From Fidelibacterota bacterium (GTDB lineage: Bacteria > Fidelibacterota > Marinisomatia > Marinisomatales > UBA1611): a DNA stretch of 12,011 nt. Within the stretch, counting starts at the first letter, position 1. The number at the start of each line of letters is the position of its first letter. The translations under genes and the position numbers were made by a program. The notes beneath the pieces were generated by a model. It saw nothing but the letters and a program-made list of their open reading frames with translations, made no database searches and was not told the DNA's origin. The DNA lies in the NCBI GenBank assembly GCA_012964275.1, contig DTUG01000129.1, positions 1-12,011 of the forward strand, written 5' to 3'. Below are positions 1 to 8,071 of the stretch, one piece after another.

Positions 1-530
1 TGTTATTAACATTGGCATATGCAAGCTGGGTTTTCACACCACAATATATTAGAGACAATAATGAATATACCTGGTTCCCAATCGTGGAAGTTGCCAAACT
101 TTTTGCAGGTATATTTGTAACGATTATACCAGCAATAGCCATTTTAAAAGCTGGAACCGATGGTGCACTCGCTAGTATCATTAATTCTGTCTCCAATGAA
201 ACTGGACCGGTCAATTATATGTATTTTTGGGCAGCAGGGATTCTCTCCAGTTTCCTTGATAATGCACCCACTTATCTTGTATTTTTCAATACAGCAGGCG
301 GAGATCCAGTTATTTTGATGGGAGAATTATATGATACGTTATTGGCTATTTCTGCTGGTGCAGTATTTATGGGCGCAAACACCTATATAGGTAATGCCCC
401 AAATTTCATGGTGAAGTCAATCTCGGAATCAGCAGGATTTGAGATGCCCAGTTTCTTTGGTTATCTTGTTAAATGGTCACTGCCGATTCTTTTTCCACTT
501 TTTATATTGGTTAGCCTTATCTTTTTCTAA
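1..530 (+). CDS. Sodium:proton antiporter, NhaD/CitMHS-like, C-terminal part
   Basis: This is the C-terminal part of an inner-membrane ion transporter. The frame is open to the left edge, so the true start lies outside the window; a TTG at position 12 lies inside the gene and is not taken as the start. About 175 residues are visible and they are strongly hydrophobic, with roughly five membrane-spanning stretches. Two conserved loops identify the family: SSFLDNAPTYLVFF (about positions 249-290) and GANTYIGNAPNFMVKSISES (about positions 373-432). Both are typical of the sodium:proton antiporters related to CitMHS within the ArsB/NhaD superfamily, where the DNAP and GNAP elements lie in the substrate-binding core. 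The family is thought to exchange sodium for protons across the cytoplasmic membrane. The stop TAA shares its last A with the ATG of the next gene. Substrate specificity cannot be read from this fragment; an organic-anion carrier is the main alternative. Confidence 0.82.
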   Translation, partial: LLTLAYASWVFTPQYIRDNNEYTWFPIVEVAKLFAGIFVTIIPAIAILKAGTDGALASIINSVSNETGPVNYMYFWAAGILSSFLDNAPTYLVFFNTAGGDPVILMGELYDTLLAISAGAVFMGANTYIGNAPNFMVKSISESAGFEMPSFFGYLVKWSLPILFPLFILVSLIFF

Positions 531-1075
531 TGCGAATAACTAAAGTAACAACAAAAACAGGTGATAATGGCCAGACTGGCTTAGGAAATAATATCAGAAT
601 AAGTAAAGATCATCCACGGATTATTGCCATGGGTACGATAGATCATTTAAACTCGTTTCTTGGCTGGTCAATATCAGAATGTCCTGATAATAATTTGGAA
701 TCCGAACTGAAAGCTATTCAACAGGATCTATTTAACTTGGGAGGCGAACTGTCTATTCCAGAAATTGAAAACCCATTATTGAAAAACCATCGGCTAATCT
801 TTTTAGAAGATCAAATAGAATTGTTTACGAATCAGCTACCACCTTTGGAAGAATTTGTGTTACCTGGAGGTATTGAATTCTCTTCCAGACTACATATCAC
901 TCGCAGTGCCTGCCGTAATGCAGAAAGGGCACTTATTGCTCTTTATAAAAACGAAGTGGAAACATCTTTGCATATACAATATTTAAATCGATTATCAGAT
1001 TATTTATTTTCACTTGCTCGCTGGGTCAACCTTTCTGGAGGCGGTCAAGATGAACAGTGGATACATGAAAAATGA
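530..1075 (+). CDS. pduO: Cob(I)alamin adenosyltransferase, PduO type
   Basis: Cytoplasmic enzyme that transfers the adenosyl group of ATP to cob(I)alamin, giving adenosylcobalamin. At 181 residues it is the usual length of a single-domain PduO protein, which works as a trimer. Visible motifs are the N-terminal ATP-binding stretch TKTGDNGQTGLG (residues 8-19), followed by SKDHPR (25-30) and GTIDHLNSFLG (35-45), where most relatives have VDELNS. FVLPGG is at 109-114, RSACRNAER at 125-133 and YLNRLSDYLFSLAR at 151-164. The Asp38/Arg129 pair that forms an intersubunit salt bridge in characterised PduO enzymes appears to be kept. RNAER replaces the commoner RRAER. The start ATG overlaps the stop of the antiporter gene by one base (TAATG), which suggests translational coupling; no Shine-Dalgarno is visible. 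The likely consumer of the product in this window is the B12-dependent CoA mutase at 8072-9730. Confidence 0.93.
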   Translation: MRITKVTTKTGDNGQTGLGNNIRISKDHPRIIAMGTIDHLNSFLGWSISECPDNNLESELKAIQQDLFNLGGELSIPEIENPLLKNHRLIFLEDQIELFTNQLPPLEEFVLPGGIEFSSRLHITRSACRNAERALIALYKNEVETSLHIQYLNRLSDYLFSLARWVNLSGGGQDEQWIHEK

Positions 1076-2097
1076 ATTTTAATTCCACACCCATAGATTG
1101 GCATCAGGTGCATAATGTACTTGATGCTGCGCAACGTATCATGCTAACAACACATGAGAATCCTGATGGCGATGGTTTAGGTTCTGAAGTTGCTCTATTC
1201 CATCATTTGCGTGAAATAGGTAAAGATGCTCGGATTATTAACTATTCTTCATTACCAGATGAATATAGTTTTCTTGGTGGAGACGATATTTTTGAAACCT
1301 TTAATAAAAATAAACAATTAGATTGGTTAAAGAAAGTTGATTTAGTGATAATTTTTGATGTTGGTGACTTTAATCGTGTTAGAAATATCAAGGATGTAAT
1401 AGAGCAATATAAATTAAAGACTATGAATCTGGATCACCATCCACATCCTGAAGATCACCCTTTCACCCATAATGTGGTCAACATTGATGCAGCAGCCACA
1501 GGCTGCATGGTTTTTGATTACCTGCAGATAGCCAGGAGTGAACCACTTACGAAAGCAATCTGTGATGGGATTTATACTGCTGTTATGACCGATACAGGTT
1601 GCTTTCGTTATAGCAACACCGATTCAAAGAGCCATACAATTGCAATGGAATGCCTGGATAAAGGGGTAAATACGCACGAAATTTATCAGTTGGTCTATGA
1701 GAATAGTTCTAAAGCGCGTGTGAGTTTGCTAGGGAATATTTTAACTACACTGAACTACGAACTGGAAGGACAGTTGGCATGGTTTATTATAACTCAAGAC
1801 ATGATGCACCAAGCGTCAGCCAGCAGTAGTGACGTAGACGGTTTTTCCGATTTTGTCCGCACGATCAAAGGGGTGGAAGTAGCACTTATGATTTATGAAC
1901 AGAGCTATGAATCCTGTAGAATCAATTTCAGATCGAAAGGTAAATTCAGGGTTAGTGATATTGCGAAGGCTTTGGGAGGCGGGGGACACGCATTTGCCGC
2001 GGGGTCTGTAATCGAAGGTTCACTGGCTGATTTGAAAGAAAAAGTTGTAAAGTTGACCAAACAAATGATTATGAAACAAGCTGGTGCACAGGAATGA
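1072..2097 (+). CDS. nrnA: DHH/DHHA1 phosphoesterase, NrnA-like (nanoRNase/pAp phosphatase)
   Basis: A 341-residue cytoplasmic phosphoesterase with the two-domain DHH plus DHHA1 architecture. The catalytic metal-binding motifs are all present: THENPDGDGLGS (residues 27-38, with His28, Asp32 and Asp34), IFDVGD (94-99, Asp96), LDHHPHPE (120-127, the DHH triplet at 121-123) and MTDTGCFRYSNT (172-183, Asp174). The C-terminal DHHA1 substrate-binding domain carries the glycine-rich motif GGGGHAFAAG (302-311), preceded by FRSKGKFRVSDIAKALG. Characterised NrnA proteins degrade oligoribonucleotides 2-5 nucleotides long and dephosphorylate 3'-phosphoadenosine 5'-phosphate. Some close relatives instead cleave cyclic dinucleotides or their linear products, and I cannot tell these apart here; there is no GGDEF or membrane domain, so it is not GdpP-like. 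The ATG overlaps the previous stop (ATGA) and the 3' end overlaps ispH by four bases. Confidence 0.88.
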   Translation: MNFNSTPIDWHQVHNVLDAAQRIMLTTHENPDGDGLGSEVALFHHLREIGKDARIINYSSLPDEYSFLGGDDIFETFNKNKQLDWLKKVDLVIIFDVGDFNRVRNIKDVIEQYKLKTMNLDHHPHPEDHPFTHNVVNIDAAATGCMVFDYLQIARSEPLTKAICDGIYTAVMTDTGCFRYSNTDSKSHTIAMECLDKGVNTHEIYQLVYENSSKARVSLLGNILTTLNYELEGQLAWFIITQDMMHQASASSSDVDGFSDFVRTIKGVEVALMIYEQSYESCRINFRSKGKFRVSDIAKALGGGGHAFAAGSVIEGSLADLKEKVVKLTKQMIMKQAGAQE

Positions 2098-2957
2098 AGA
2101 TCCTGTTGGCTAAAGATGCTGGTTACTGTTTTGGTGTGCGAGATGCAGTAAATATGGCATACGATACGGCAAATGAGTATGATGAAGTATACATGCTCGG
2201 TGATATCGTCCATAATGAAACAGTGGTAAGAGACCTTGCGAAAGCCGGAACAAAGGTAGTCACCAGCCTCAATAATGTGCCAAAGGATAAACCTGTTCTA
2301 TTTCGAGCCCATGGTACGGACCCAAATGTATGGAATGATGCAAAAGAGAAGAATCTGAATATAATTGATGCCACATGTCCTCTCGTAATTGAGATCCATG
2401 AAGAGATTAAAAAACTGGAAGCAGAAGGACGGAAGACCATTATCATTGGAGATCATGGTCATGATGAAGTGGTTGCTATTGCTGCGCAAGTCTCAGATCC
2501 AATCATTATTTCCAATCAAGGAGAGGCGCGCACCTTGCGAAAAATGAAAAAAGCTGGTGTTGTTAGCCAATCGACACAGATGATCGAAAATGTTCAGGAA
2601 ATTATCAATATTCTAATGGAAAAGGTATTTGATCTGCGATTTATTAATACAATCTGCTTTCCAACCAGGAGAAATCACGAACAAATCAAGGAACTGGCAA
2701 CGATGTGTGACATGATGATTGTAATTGGGTCCTTTACTAGCGCTAATTCAAAACGCCTTACTCAGTTGGCACTTGAACGTAACTCCAGATCCTATCAGGT
2801 GACCAGTGTAAATGATTTAGACCAGAGTTGGTTTAAAGATTCAGATGTTGTAGGTATCTCCGCAGGCGCATCTACTCCCGATAAAAACATTAAAGAGATC
2901 GTGGAAAAGATTAAAAATATTGGACGGGTAACAAAAAAGGAAGAAGTATATGAGTAA
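2094..2957 (+). CDS. ispH: 4-hydroxy-3-methylbut-2-enyl diphosphate reductase (IspH/LytB)
   Basis: Last enzyme of the DXP/MEP isoprenoid pathway. It reductively removes the hydroxyl of HMBPP to give isopentenyl and dimethylallyl diphosphate, using a [4Fe-4S] cluster with an open coordination site. The three cluster cysteines are visible: Cys12 in GYCFGVRDAV, Cys95 in DATCPLV and Cys188 in NTICFPT. Substrate-binding and proton-relay residues are also visible: His40 in DIVHNETVV, His73 in RAHGTDP, His123/Glu125 in GHDEV, the Ser/Asn group in SFTSANSKRL (213-222), and SAGASTPD (256-263). Length is 287 residues, normal for the family. GHDEV replaces the GHPEV of the E. coli enzyme, but the key His and Glu are kept. 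The ATG overlaps the upstream stop (ATGA) and the end overlaps pdxS by eight bases. The first enzyme of the same pathway, dxs, lies three genes downstream. Confidence 0.97.
   Translation: MKILLAKDAGYCFGVRDAVNMAYDTANEYDEVYMLGDIVHNETVVRDLAKAGTKVVTSLNNVPKDKPVLFRAHGTDPNVWNDAKEKNLNIIDATCPLVIEIHEEIKKLEAEGRKTIIIGDHGHDEVVAIAAQVSDPIIISNQGEARTLRKMKKAGVVSQSTQMIENVQEIINILMEKVFDLRFINTICFPTRRNHEQIKELATMCDMMIVIGSFTSANSKRLTQLALERNSRSYQVTSVNDLDQSWFKDSDVVGISAGASTPDKNIKEIVEKIKNIGRVTKKEEVYE
2937..2943 (+). promoter_or_regulatory. Putative Shine-Dalgarno site for pdxS
   Basis: AAGGAAG lies six bases before the pdxS ATG at 2950, inside the end of ispH. It is one of the few good Shine-Dalgarno-like sequences in the window and supports the chosen pdxS start. 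The role is inferred from sequence and spacing only; purine runs are common in AT-rich coding DNA. Confidence 0.5.
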
Positions 2958-3831
2958 AGGTTCCTTTGAAGTAAAAGTAGGCTTAGCAGAAATGCTGAAA
3001 GGTGGGGTTATTATGGATGTGACCAACCTTGAACATGCTCAAATTGCAGAATCCACAGGAGCATGCGCTGTAATGGCTCTGGAACGGATACCTGCGGATA
3101 TTCGTTCCGATGGCGGAATTGCGCGGATGAGCGACCCTCAAATGATTAAGGAAATACAGAAATCAGTTTCCATTCCGGTAATGGCAAAATGCCGGATCGG
3201 TCATTTTGCTGAAGCGCAGGTATTGGAAACATTAGAGATCGATTTTATTGATGAAAGTGAAGTATTGACGCCGGCCGATGAACATAACCATATTTGGAAA
3301 CATGATTTTAAGGTACCGTTTGTTTGCGGTTGCCGGGACCTTGGCGAAGCCCTGCGCCGAATAGCAGAGGGTGCCGCTATGATTAGAACTAAAGGGGAAG
3401 CCGGCAGCGGGAATATTGTTGAAGCGGTTCGGCATATGCGAACTGTCATGGGACAGATCAAACGATTAACAATTTTAGGTCAGGATGAATTGGTCACCGA
3501 AGCGAAAGTAATAGGTGCCCCTTTGTCATTGGTACAGCAGGTTGCGAAACTGGGCAAACTTCCGGTCCCCAATTTTGCTGCCGGAGGTATTGCTACACCT
3601 GCTGATGCTTCACTGATGATGCAGCTGGGTGCTGAATCTGTATTTGTTGGTTCAGGTATTTTTAAGAGTGATGACCCGGAAGCCAGGGCCAAATCCATTG
3701 TGGAAGCCACAACACATTATAAAGATGCAGATCGGGTTGCAGCAGCAAGTACAGGACTAAAAAAAGCCATGAAAGGTTTGGAGATGTCCGAAATACCTGA
3801 AGAAGAACGTTTGCAGGAACGGGGCTGGTGA
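2950..3831 (+). CDS. pdxS: Pyridoxal 5'-phosphate synthase, lyase subunit PdxS
   Basis: Synthase subunit of the DXP-independent vitamin B6 pathway. It condenses ribose or ribulose 5-phosphate, glyceraldehyde 3-phosphate and ammonia from PdxT into pyridoxal 5'-phosphate. At 293 residues it has the full (beta/alpha)8-barrel length. Catalytic residues can be placed by motif: Asp23 in IMDVTN, Lys80 in VMAKCRIGH (first Schiff-base lysine) and Lys148 in RTKGEAGSGN (second lysine). VPFVCGCRDLGEALRRI (122-138) and NFAAGGIATPADASLMMQLG (208-227) form the phosphate-binding part of the barrel, followed by VFVGSGIFKS. The family forms a dodecamer decorated with PdxT subunits. The start codon overlaps the end of ispH by eight bases and is preceded by AAGGAAG. 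The stop overlaps the pdxT start by four bases (GTGA), as expected for two subunits needed in equal amounts. Confidence 0.98.
   Translation: MSKGSFEVKVGLAEMLKGGVIMDVTNLEHAQIAESTGACAVMALERIPADIRSDGGIARMSDPQMIKEIQKSVSIPVMAKCRIGHFAEAQVLETLEIDFIDESEVLTPADEHNHIWKHDFKVPFVCGCRDLGEALRRIAEGAAMIRTKGEAGSGNIVEAVRHMRTVMGQIKRLTILGQDELVTEAKVIGAPLSLVQQVAKLGKLPVPNFAAGGIATPADASLMMQLGAESVFVGSGIFKSDDPEARAKSIVEATTHYKDADRVAAASTGLKKAMKGLEMSEIPEEERLQERGW
3815..3818 (+). promoter_or_regulatory. Putative Shine-Dalgarno core for pdxT
   Basis: AGGA lies nine bases upstream of the GTG at 3828, within the last codons of pdxS. It supports use of this non-ATG start, which also gives the expected N-terminus (MNRIGILELQGDF). 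Short and therefore only suggestive. Confidence 0.4.
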
Positions 3832-4436
3832 ATCGTATTGGCATTTTGGAACTCCAGGGCGATTTTGCTCTGCATCACCGCATTTTTGAAGAGATGGGTA
3901 TTGGCTCTGTCAGTGTGAAACTGCCAAGGCACCTTGATGGCATTGAAGGTTTGGTAATACCCGGAGGAGAATCAACGACAATGTCGTTACTTATGGATTC
4001 ATTTAATCTTCGTGAACCAATTTTATCTTTTGCCACTAATTATCCAGTTATGGGAACCTGTGCCGGGCTGATTCTAATGGCAACAAAAGTGCATGACTCG
4101 CGGGTAGTACCATTAGGATTGTTGGATATTTCAGTAGATAGGAATGCATATGGACGCCAGATTATGTCATCAACAGAACCAGCACAGTTTCATTTTGGCG
4201 AAGAATCTTTCACATTGCCTGCTACGTTGATTCGGGCGCCTAAAATTATTGAAGTCGGAAAAAATGTACGGGTACTGGGCAAATGTGGAGAAGAACCTTT
4301 AATTGTTTTAAGTGGACATTTTCTTGGTCTTTCTTTCCATCCTGAGATCGATGGTATTTCAATTTTCCATGAAATTTTGTTTGATTCCCAAAGTAAATAT
4401 TTTTGGACCATTCTAAATCAGGTTCATGCAGCTTAA
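3828..4436 (+). CDS. pdxT: Pyridoxal 5'-phosphate synthase, glutaminase subunit PdxT
   Basis: Class I glutamine amidotransferase that hydrolyses glutamine and channels ammonia to PdxS. It has 202 residues, close to the family norm of about 190-200. The N-terminal strand IGILELQGDFALH (residues 4-16) is characteristic. The oxyanion and glutamine-binding loop PGGEST is at 45-50. The nucleophile Cys78 lies in MGTCAGLILMA, and His171 and Glu173 in SFHPEI complete the Cys-His-Glu triad. The start is GTG, inside a GTGA overlap with the pdxS stop. No in-frame ATG precedes the LELQGDF strand, and the next methionine would remove it. The 3' end overlaps the dxs start by 11 bases. As in other PdxT proteins, activity is expected only in complex with PdxS. 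Confidence 0.97.
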   Translation: MNRIGILELQGDFALHHRIFEEMGIGSVSVKLPRHLDGIEGLVIPGGESTTMSLLMDSFNLREPILSFATNYPVMGTCAGLILMATKVHDSRVVPLGLLDISVDRNAYGRQIMSSTEPAQFHFGEESFTLPATLIRAPKIIEVGKNVRVLGKCGEEPLIVLSGHFLGLSFHPEIDGISIFHEILFDSQSKYFWTILNQVHAA

Positions 4437-6333
4437 ATATTTACCTGATATTAAATCACCTGTCGATGTGAAAAAGCTTTCCCGATTGGAATTGCATGAG
4501 TTATGTAAGGAACTGCGGGAACATACAATTGATGTTATTACAGAAATTGGAGGTCACCTCGCACCAACTTTGGGAGTAGTGGAACTCACAGTAGCATTGC
4601 ACTATATATTTAACACACCTGAAGATAAGCTATTGTGGGATGTTGGGCATCAGGCTTATGCACATAAATTACTTACTGGTCGTTTTGATGAATTCCCAAC
4701 TATCAGGAAGTTCGGCGGTCTGAGCGGATTTTTAAAACGCACAGAAAGTGAATATGACGTGTTTGGCGCCGGTCATGCATCCACATCAATTTCGGCAGCG
4801 TTGGGTGTAGCAGAGGCACGCTACCAGAAAAAACAGAACCACCGTGTTGTTGCGGTAATTGGTGACGGTGCCATGACAGGCGGTCTAGCATATGAGGGAA
4901 TAAACAATGCGGGACATATCGGACACCAATTAACAGTCATACTTAATGATAATGAAATGTCAATCAGTCCGAATGTAGGCGCCATTAGTAAATATTTAAC
5001 GCGACTCATTTCAAATCCATACTACAATCGTATTCGCAATGAGGTCTGGGACCTAACAGGTAAACTGCCATTGGCGAGAAGCAAAACCCGGACTTTCCTT
5101 AAACGAATTGATGAAAGCATTAAAAATATTATTGTTCCAGGAATGCTCTTCCAAGAAATGGGCTTTCGTTATTTTGGGCCGATTGATGGGCATGATTTGG
5201 ATGAGGTCATCAAAACTCTGGATAATATAAAAGATATTCCCAGCCCGGTCCTGCTGCACATATTGACCAGAAAGGGAAAAGGAATGCAGGTGGCCGAAAA
5301 AGATCCAGTGAAATATCATGGTGTCAAAGCTAATGGGCAGAAATTAGATAAGATTGAACCACCTTCCGACCCCAAGCCATCCGCACCTCCTTTTCAGAGT
5401 GTATTTGGATCTTTGGCATGCGAGTTAGCCCGGAATCGGGATGATGTGGTGTGTATTACAGCAGCTATGAGGGAAGGAACAGGATTAGTGCCATTTGCAA
5501 AGCAATTTCCTAACCGGTATTACGATGTTGGTATTGCTGAGGGGCATGGAGTCACATTTTCAGGAGGGTTGGCAACAGAGGGCATACGCCCGATCGTAGC
5601 AATTTATTCAACATTTTTACAGCGCGCATACGACCATCTAATTCATGACGTGGCCGTACAGCATTTGCCGGTGATTTTTTGTATGGACAGGGCAGGTATC
5701 GCTGGAGAAGATGGTCCTACACATCATGGCGCATTGGATATTGCTTATCTGCGCTGTGTTCAGGATATGATTGTTTCTGCCCCAAAGAATGGCAATGAAT
5801 TTCGCCACCTCTTATATACAGCATTAAATGTAACCGATAAACCTTTTGGGATTCGCTATCCGAAAGCATCATCCGTGGAGTTTGACGAAAGTGGTCAAGC
5901 GGAATTACTCCCCATCGGATCCTGGAATATCGAGCGTCAGGGCAAAGATGCAGTCATCTTGGTGGTTGGTCCCATGGTGTATCCCGCGCAGGATGCAGCT
6001 AATGAACTTATCAAATCTGGAATTTCCTGTGAAGTAGTTAATTGCCGATTTATTAAACCTATGGATGAGCAATATTTAAAATCTATCCCGGACAAGTTTG
6101 ATTACGTAATTACACTCGAAGAGGGCGTCGTCACTGGTGGTTTTGGTGATGGTGTTGCAGCTTGGTTATTGGAAAACAGATATAAAGGAATTTTAAAGCG
6201 GTTAGGGCTTCCTGATACATTTGTTGAACACGGATCTCGTGATCAAATTCTGGAATTGCACGGTCTGGATAAAGCGGGATTGAAACAAACAATAAAAAAA
6301 CTTATCCCGATTCCGGAAACTATTACAGTTTAA
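4426..6333 (+). CDS. dxs: 1-deoxy-D-xylulose-5-phosphate synthase
   Basis: Thiamin-diphosphate enzyme that condenses pyruvate and glyceraldehyde 3-phosphate to DXP, the entry step of the MEP isoprenoid pathway and a thiamin precursor. It has 635 residues, full length for the family. GGHLAPTLGVVELTVALHYI (42-61) and WDVGHQAYAHKLLTGR (71-86) open the N-terminal domain. The thiamin-diphosphate/Mg motif runs from GDGAMTGG (146-153) to NDNEMSISPNVG (174-185). The central domain contains AAMREGTGL and the catalytic Glu372 in VGIAEGHGVTFSGG. E. coli-type enzymes have AEQHAVT here; AEGHGVT keeps the Glu and His. DRAGIAGEDGPTHHGA (421-436) is the next conserved block, followed by a transketolase C-terminal domain ending in a LEEGVVTGGFG element. 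The ATG lies inside the end of pdxT. ispH is nearby upstream, so isoprenoid supply is its probable main role, since PdxS/PdxT makes B6 without DXP. Confidence 0.97.
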   Translation: MQLKYLPDIKSPVDVKKLSRLELHELCKELREHTIDVITEIGGHLAPTLGVVELTVALHYIFNTPEDKLLWDVGHQAYAHKLLTGRFDEFPTIRKFGGLSGFLKRTESEYDVFGAGHASTSISAALGVAEARYQKKQNHRVVAVIGDGAMTGGLAYEGINNAGHIGHQLTVILNDNEMSISPNVGAISKYLTRLISNPYYNRIRNEVWDLTGKLPLARSKTRTFLKRIDESIKNIIVPGMLFQEMGFRYFGPIDGHDLDEVIKTLDNIKDIPSPVLLHILTRKGKGMQVAEKDPVKYHGVKANGQKLDKIEPPSDPKPSAPPFQSVFGSLACELARNRDDVVCITAAMREGTGLVPFAKQFPNRYYDVGIAEGHGVTFSGGLATEGIRPIVAIYSTFLQRAYDHLIHDVAVQHLPVIFCMDRAGIAGEDGPTHHGALDIAYLRCVQDMIVSAPKNGNEFRHLLYTALNVTDKPFGIRYPKASSVEFDESGQAELLPIGSWNIERQGKDAVILVVGPMVYPAQDAANELIKSGISCEVVNCRFIKPMDEQYLKSIPDKFDYVITLEEGVVTGGFGDGVAAWLLENRYKGILKRLGLPDTFVEHGSRDQILELHGLDKAGLKQTIKKLIPIPETITV

Positions 6334-6482
6334 GACTTGAATTCAGTTGTTCTCGCGTTAGCCGGGTTTATTTTTTTCTTCCTCGGTTATCGGTTTTACT
6401 CCACGTTTATTGCTAATCGTATTTTTGGTTTGCATGAATTTAGTGGTCCGACTCCAGCGGAAGAATTAGAGGATGGGATTGA

Positions 6483-6494
6483 TTTTTTTCCACG
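6483..6494 (+). other. cstA frameshift 1: one base missing at a T7 run
   Basis: The sequence runs from seven T residues (6483-6489) through CC into ACG. The upstream frame encodes DGIDFF and then loses the family. Shifting back by one base from ACG at 6492 restores TNKYVLFGHHF, the expected continuation of CstA. One missing base, in the T run or the CC/A junction, explains it. T TTT TTT also matches the pattern of a -1 ribosomal slip site. Confidence 0.75.
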
Positions 6495-7301
6495 AATAAA
6501 TATGTTCTTTTCGGGCATCATTTCACATCCATTTCTGGTGCTGCCCCAATTATCGGGCCTTGCATTGCTGTCTATTGGGGATGGCTGCCTGCACTGCTCT
6601 GGATCATATTAGGTACAATATTTATGGGTGCCGTCCATGATTTTGGTGCGTTAGTGACAAGCGTACGGGAAAAAGGGCGGTCTATTGCCGATATAACGGG
6701 AAATGTAATTAATTCCCGTACTCGGGTAATGTTTCTGATTTTTGTACTATTACTGACCTGGCTTATACTGGCTGTTTTTGCAATGGCGATTGCTGGATTA
6801 TTTGTAGCAGTTCCGACAACAATTTTACCGATCAACATTGAAATCATCATTGCCATTTTTATTGGATGGCATTTATATAAACGTAAGGTTGGTGCTTTAT
6901 TACCTTCCCTGATTGCCTTGGGCATACTGTATATATTCGTTTACTTAGGTACTAAATTTCCCCTGTCATTCGAATCTTTTGGATTAGATACCACCCAACA
7001 GAATAACCTTTGGATCATTTTATTATTTATTTATTCGGCAATTGCCAGTTTATTGCCGGTCTGGTTTTTATTACAGCCCAGAGATTACATAAATAGTCAC
7101 CAGCTTTTTGTTGGACTGGCATTATTATTCTTAGGTTTATTTGTAGCTCATCCTGTGGTGGATGCTCCGGCCTTTCGACCCAGCGGAGAAGGTGCTCCTT
7201 CGATATTTCCTCTTTTATTTGTTACCATAGCCTGTGGTGCCATAAGCGGTTTCCATGGTCTTGTTTCTTCAGGGACGACATCCAAACAAATTAAACGCAT
7301 G

Positions 7302-7308
7302 TCTCGCC
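7302..7308 (+). other. cstA frameshift 2: two bases missing (or one extra)
   Basis: Reading through SGTTSKQIKRMS ends at codon TCT (7302-7304). The expected ARLIGYGGMLGEG resumes at GCC (7306), leaving a single unpaired C at 7305. CstA proteins usually have one residue, often Asp, between the Ser and Ala here. Loss of the first two bases of a GAC-like codon therefore fits better than a one-base insertion. Confidence 0.75.
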
Positions 7309-7512
7309 CGACTTATTGGATATGGCGGTATGCTTGGAGAAGGGACATTGGCCTTGGCATCTACGTTGGCCGCTGTTGCCGGGATTGCATTGGTTACAAA
7401 CTGTAAATTACCTTCTGTTGGTTTTGTGGATGATTTATCATGGGCCGTCTATTATGATTCATGGGCAAATGCTGCTGCCAATAAGGCAGCTGCATTTGTA
7501 CTTGGCGGTGGT

Positions 7513-7520
7513 GACTGATA
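7513..7520 (+). other. cstA frameshift 3: one base missing before the C-terminal third
   Basis: After AAAFVLGGGD the frame meets TGA at 7516-7518. The next family motif, IHALGIPAEF, begins at ATA (7518-7520) one base out of register. A single missing base next to TG at 7516-7517 would restore an uninterrupted reading with one aromatic or hydrophobic residue between Asp and Ile. There is no homopolymer at this site. Confidence 0.72.
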
Positions 7521-8071
7521 CATGCCTTGGGTATCCCCGCTGAATTTGCCAATACATTAATGGCGGTTCTTGTAATTTCCTTTGCAGCAACAACCCTTGA
7601 TACGGCAACGAGGATACAACGGTTTATACTTATGGAGTTAGGAGATGCAGTGAATATTTCCATTCTGAAAGATCGATATATAGCAACGATTATAGCCGTA
7701 ATTCCTGCTATCGTTTTAGCTATGTGGAATATAGTTGATCCTTCTACCGGAGCATCTACCCAGGCGGGATGGGTTTTGTGGCCTGTTTTTGGTGCATCCA
7801 ACCAGATGTTAGCTGCACTTACATTAATGGTTTTATCCCTTTATTTTTGGAAACAAAAAAAACAAGTTTTACCTCTGGCAATCCCTTTTGGATTCATATC
7901 TTTTGCCACGCTTTCATCCTTAATAATAAAAGCAGTTTCATTTATGGAGAATAATCGACTTTTATTCAGCATAGATGTTATATTAATTATGTTGATTTTA
8001 TGGATGTTAGTTGAGGGATTGATCATATTGATTCATGATAGAAATAACTTAGTTGAGCTTTAGTGAATTAA

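Larger units (their letters stand above)
6337..8063 (+). pseudogene. cstA: Carbon starvation protein A (CstA family), broken by three frameshifts
   Basis: The CstA family comprises multi-pass inner-membrane carriers linked to peptide or pyruvate uptake. Homology is continuous but spread over two frames. Residues 1-51 (MNSVVLALAGFIFFF..., from a TTG at 6337) read to about 6489. From 6492 the frame changes, giving TNKYVLFGHHFTSISGAAP, then GAVHDFGALVTSVREKGRSI, DAPAFRPSGEGAPSIFP and SGFHGLVSSGTTSKQIKRMS up to 7304. From 7306 the first frame resumes with ARLIGYGGMLGEGTLALA, up to a TGA at 7516. From 7518 the second frame continues with IHALGIPAEFANTLMA, ATTLDTATRIQRFILMELG and WPVFGASNQMLAAL, ending in TAG at 8061. 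Restoring one, two and one bases gives a 577-codon gene. Motifs between the breaks are well preserved, so the damage is recent or is sequencing error. dxs lies 3 bases upstream and the mutase gene 8 bases downstream. The TTG start is the best available but has no Shine-Dalgarno. Confidence 0.85.

Noticed and set aside
6572..6925. 117-codon minus-strand open frame opposite the first third of cstA
   Set aside because: The plus strand here encodes clear CstA motifs (GAVHDFGALVTSVREKGRSI). The minus-strand product resembles nothing and is explained as a shadow.
6624..7406. Treating the cstA pieces as separate genes
   Set aside because: Each piece matches consecutive parts of one CstA protein and joins by one- or two-base shifts. 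The apparent starts inside are internal methionines.
7394..7801. 135-codon open frame on the minus strand
   Set aside because: It lies opposite the conserved C-terminal part of cstA, shows no recognisable motif, and reads as low-complexity antisense of membrane-protein codons.
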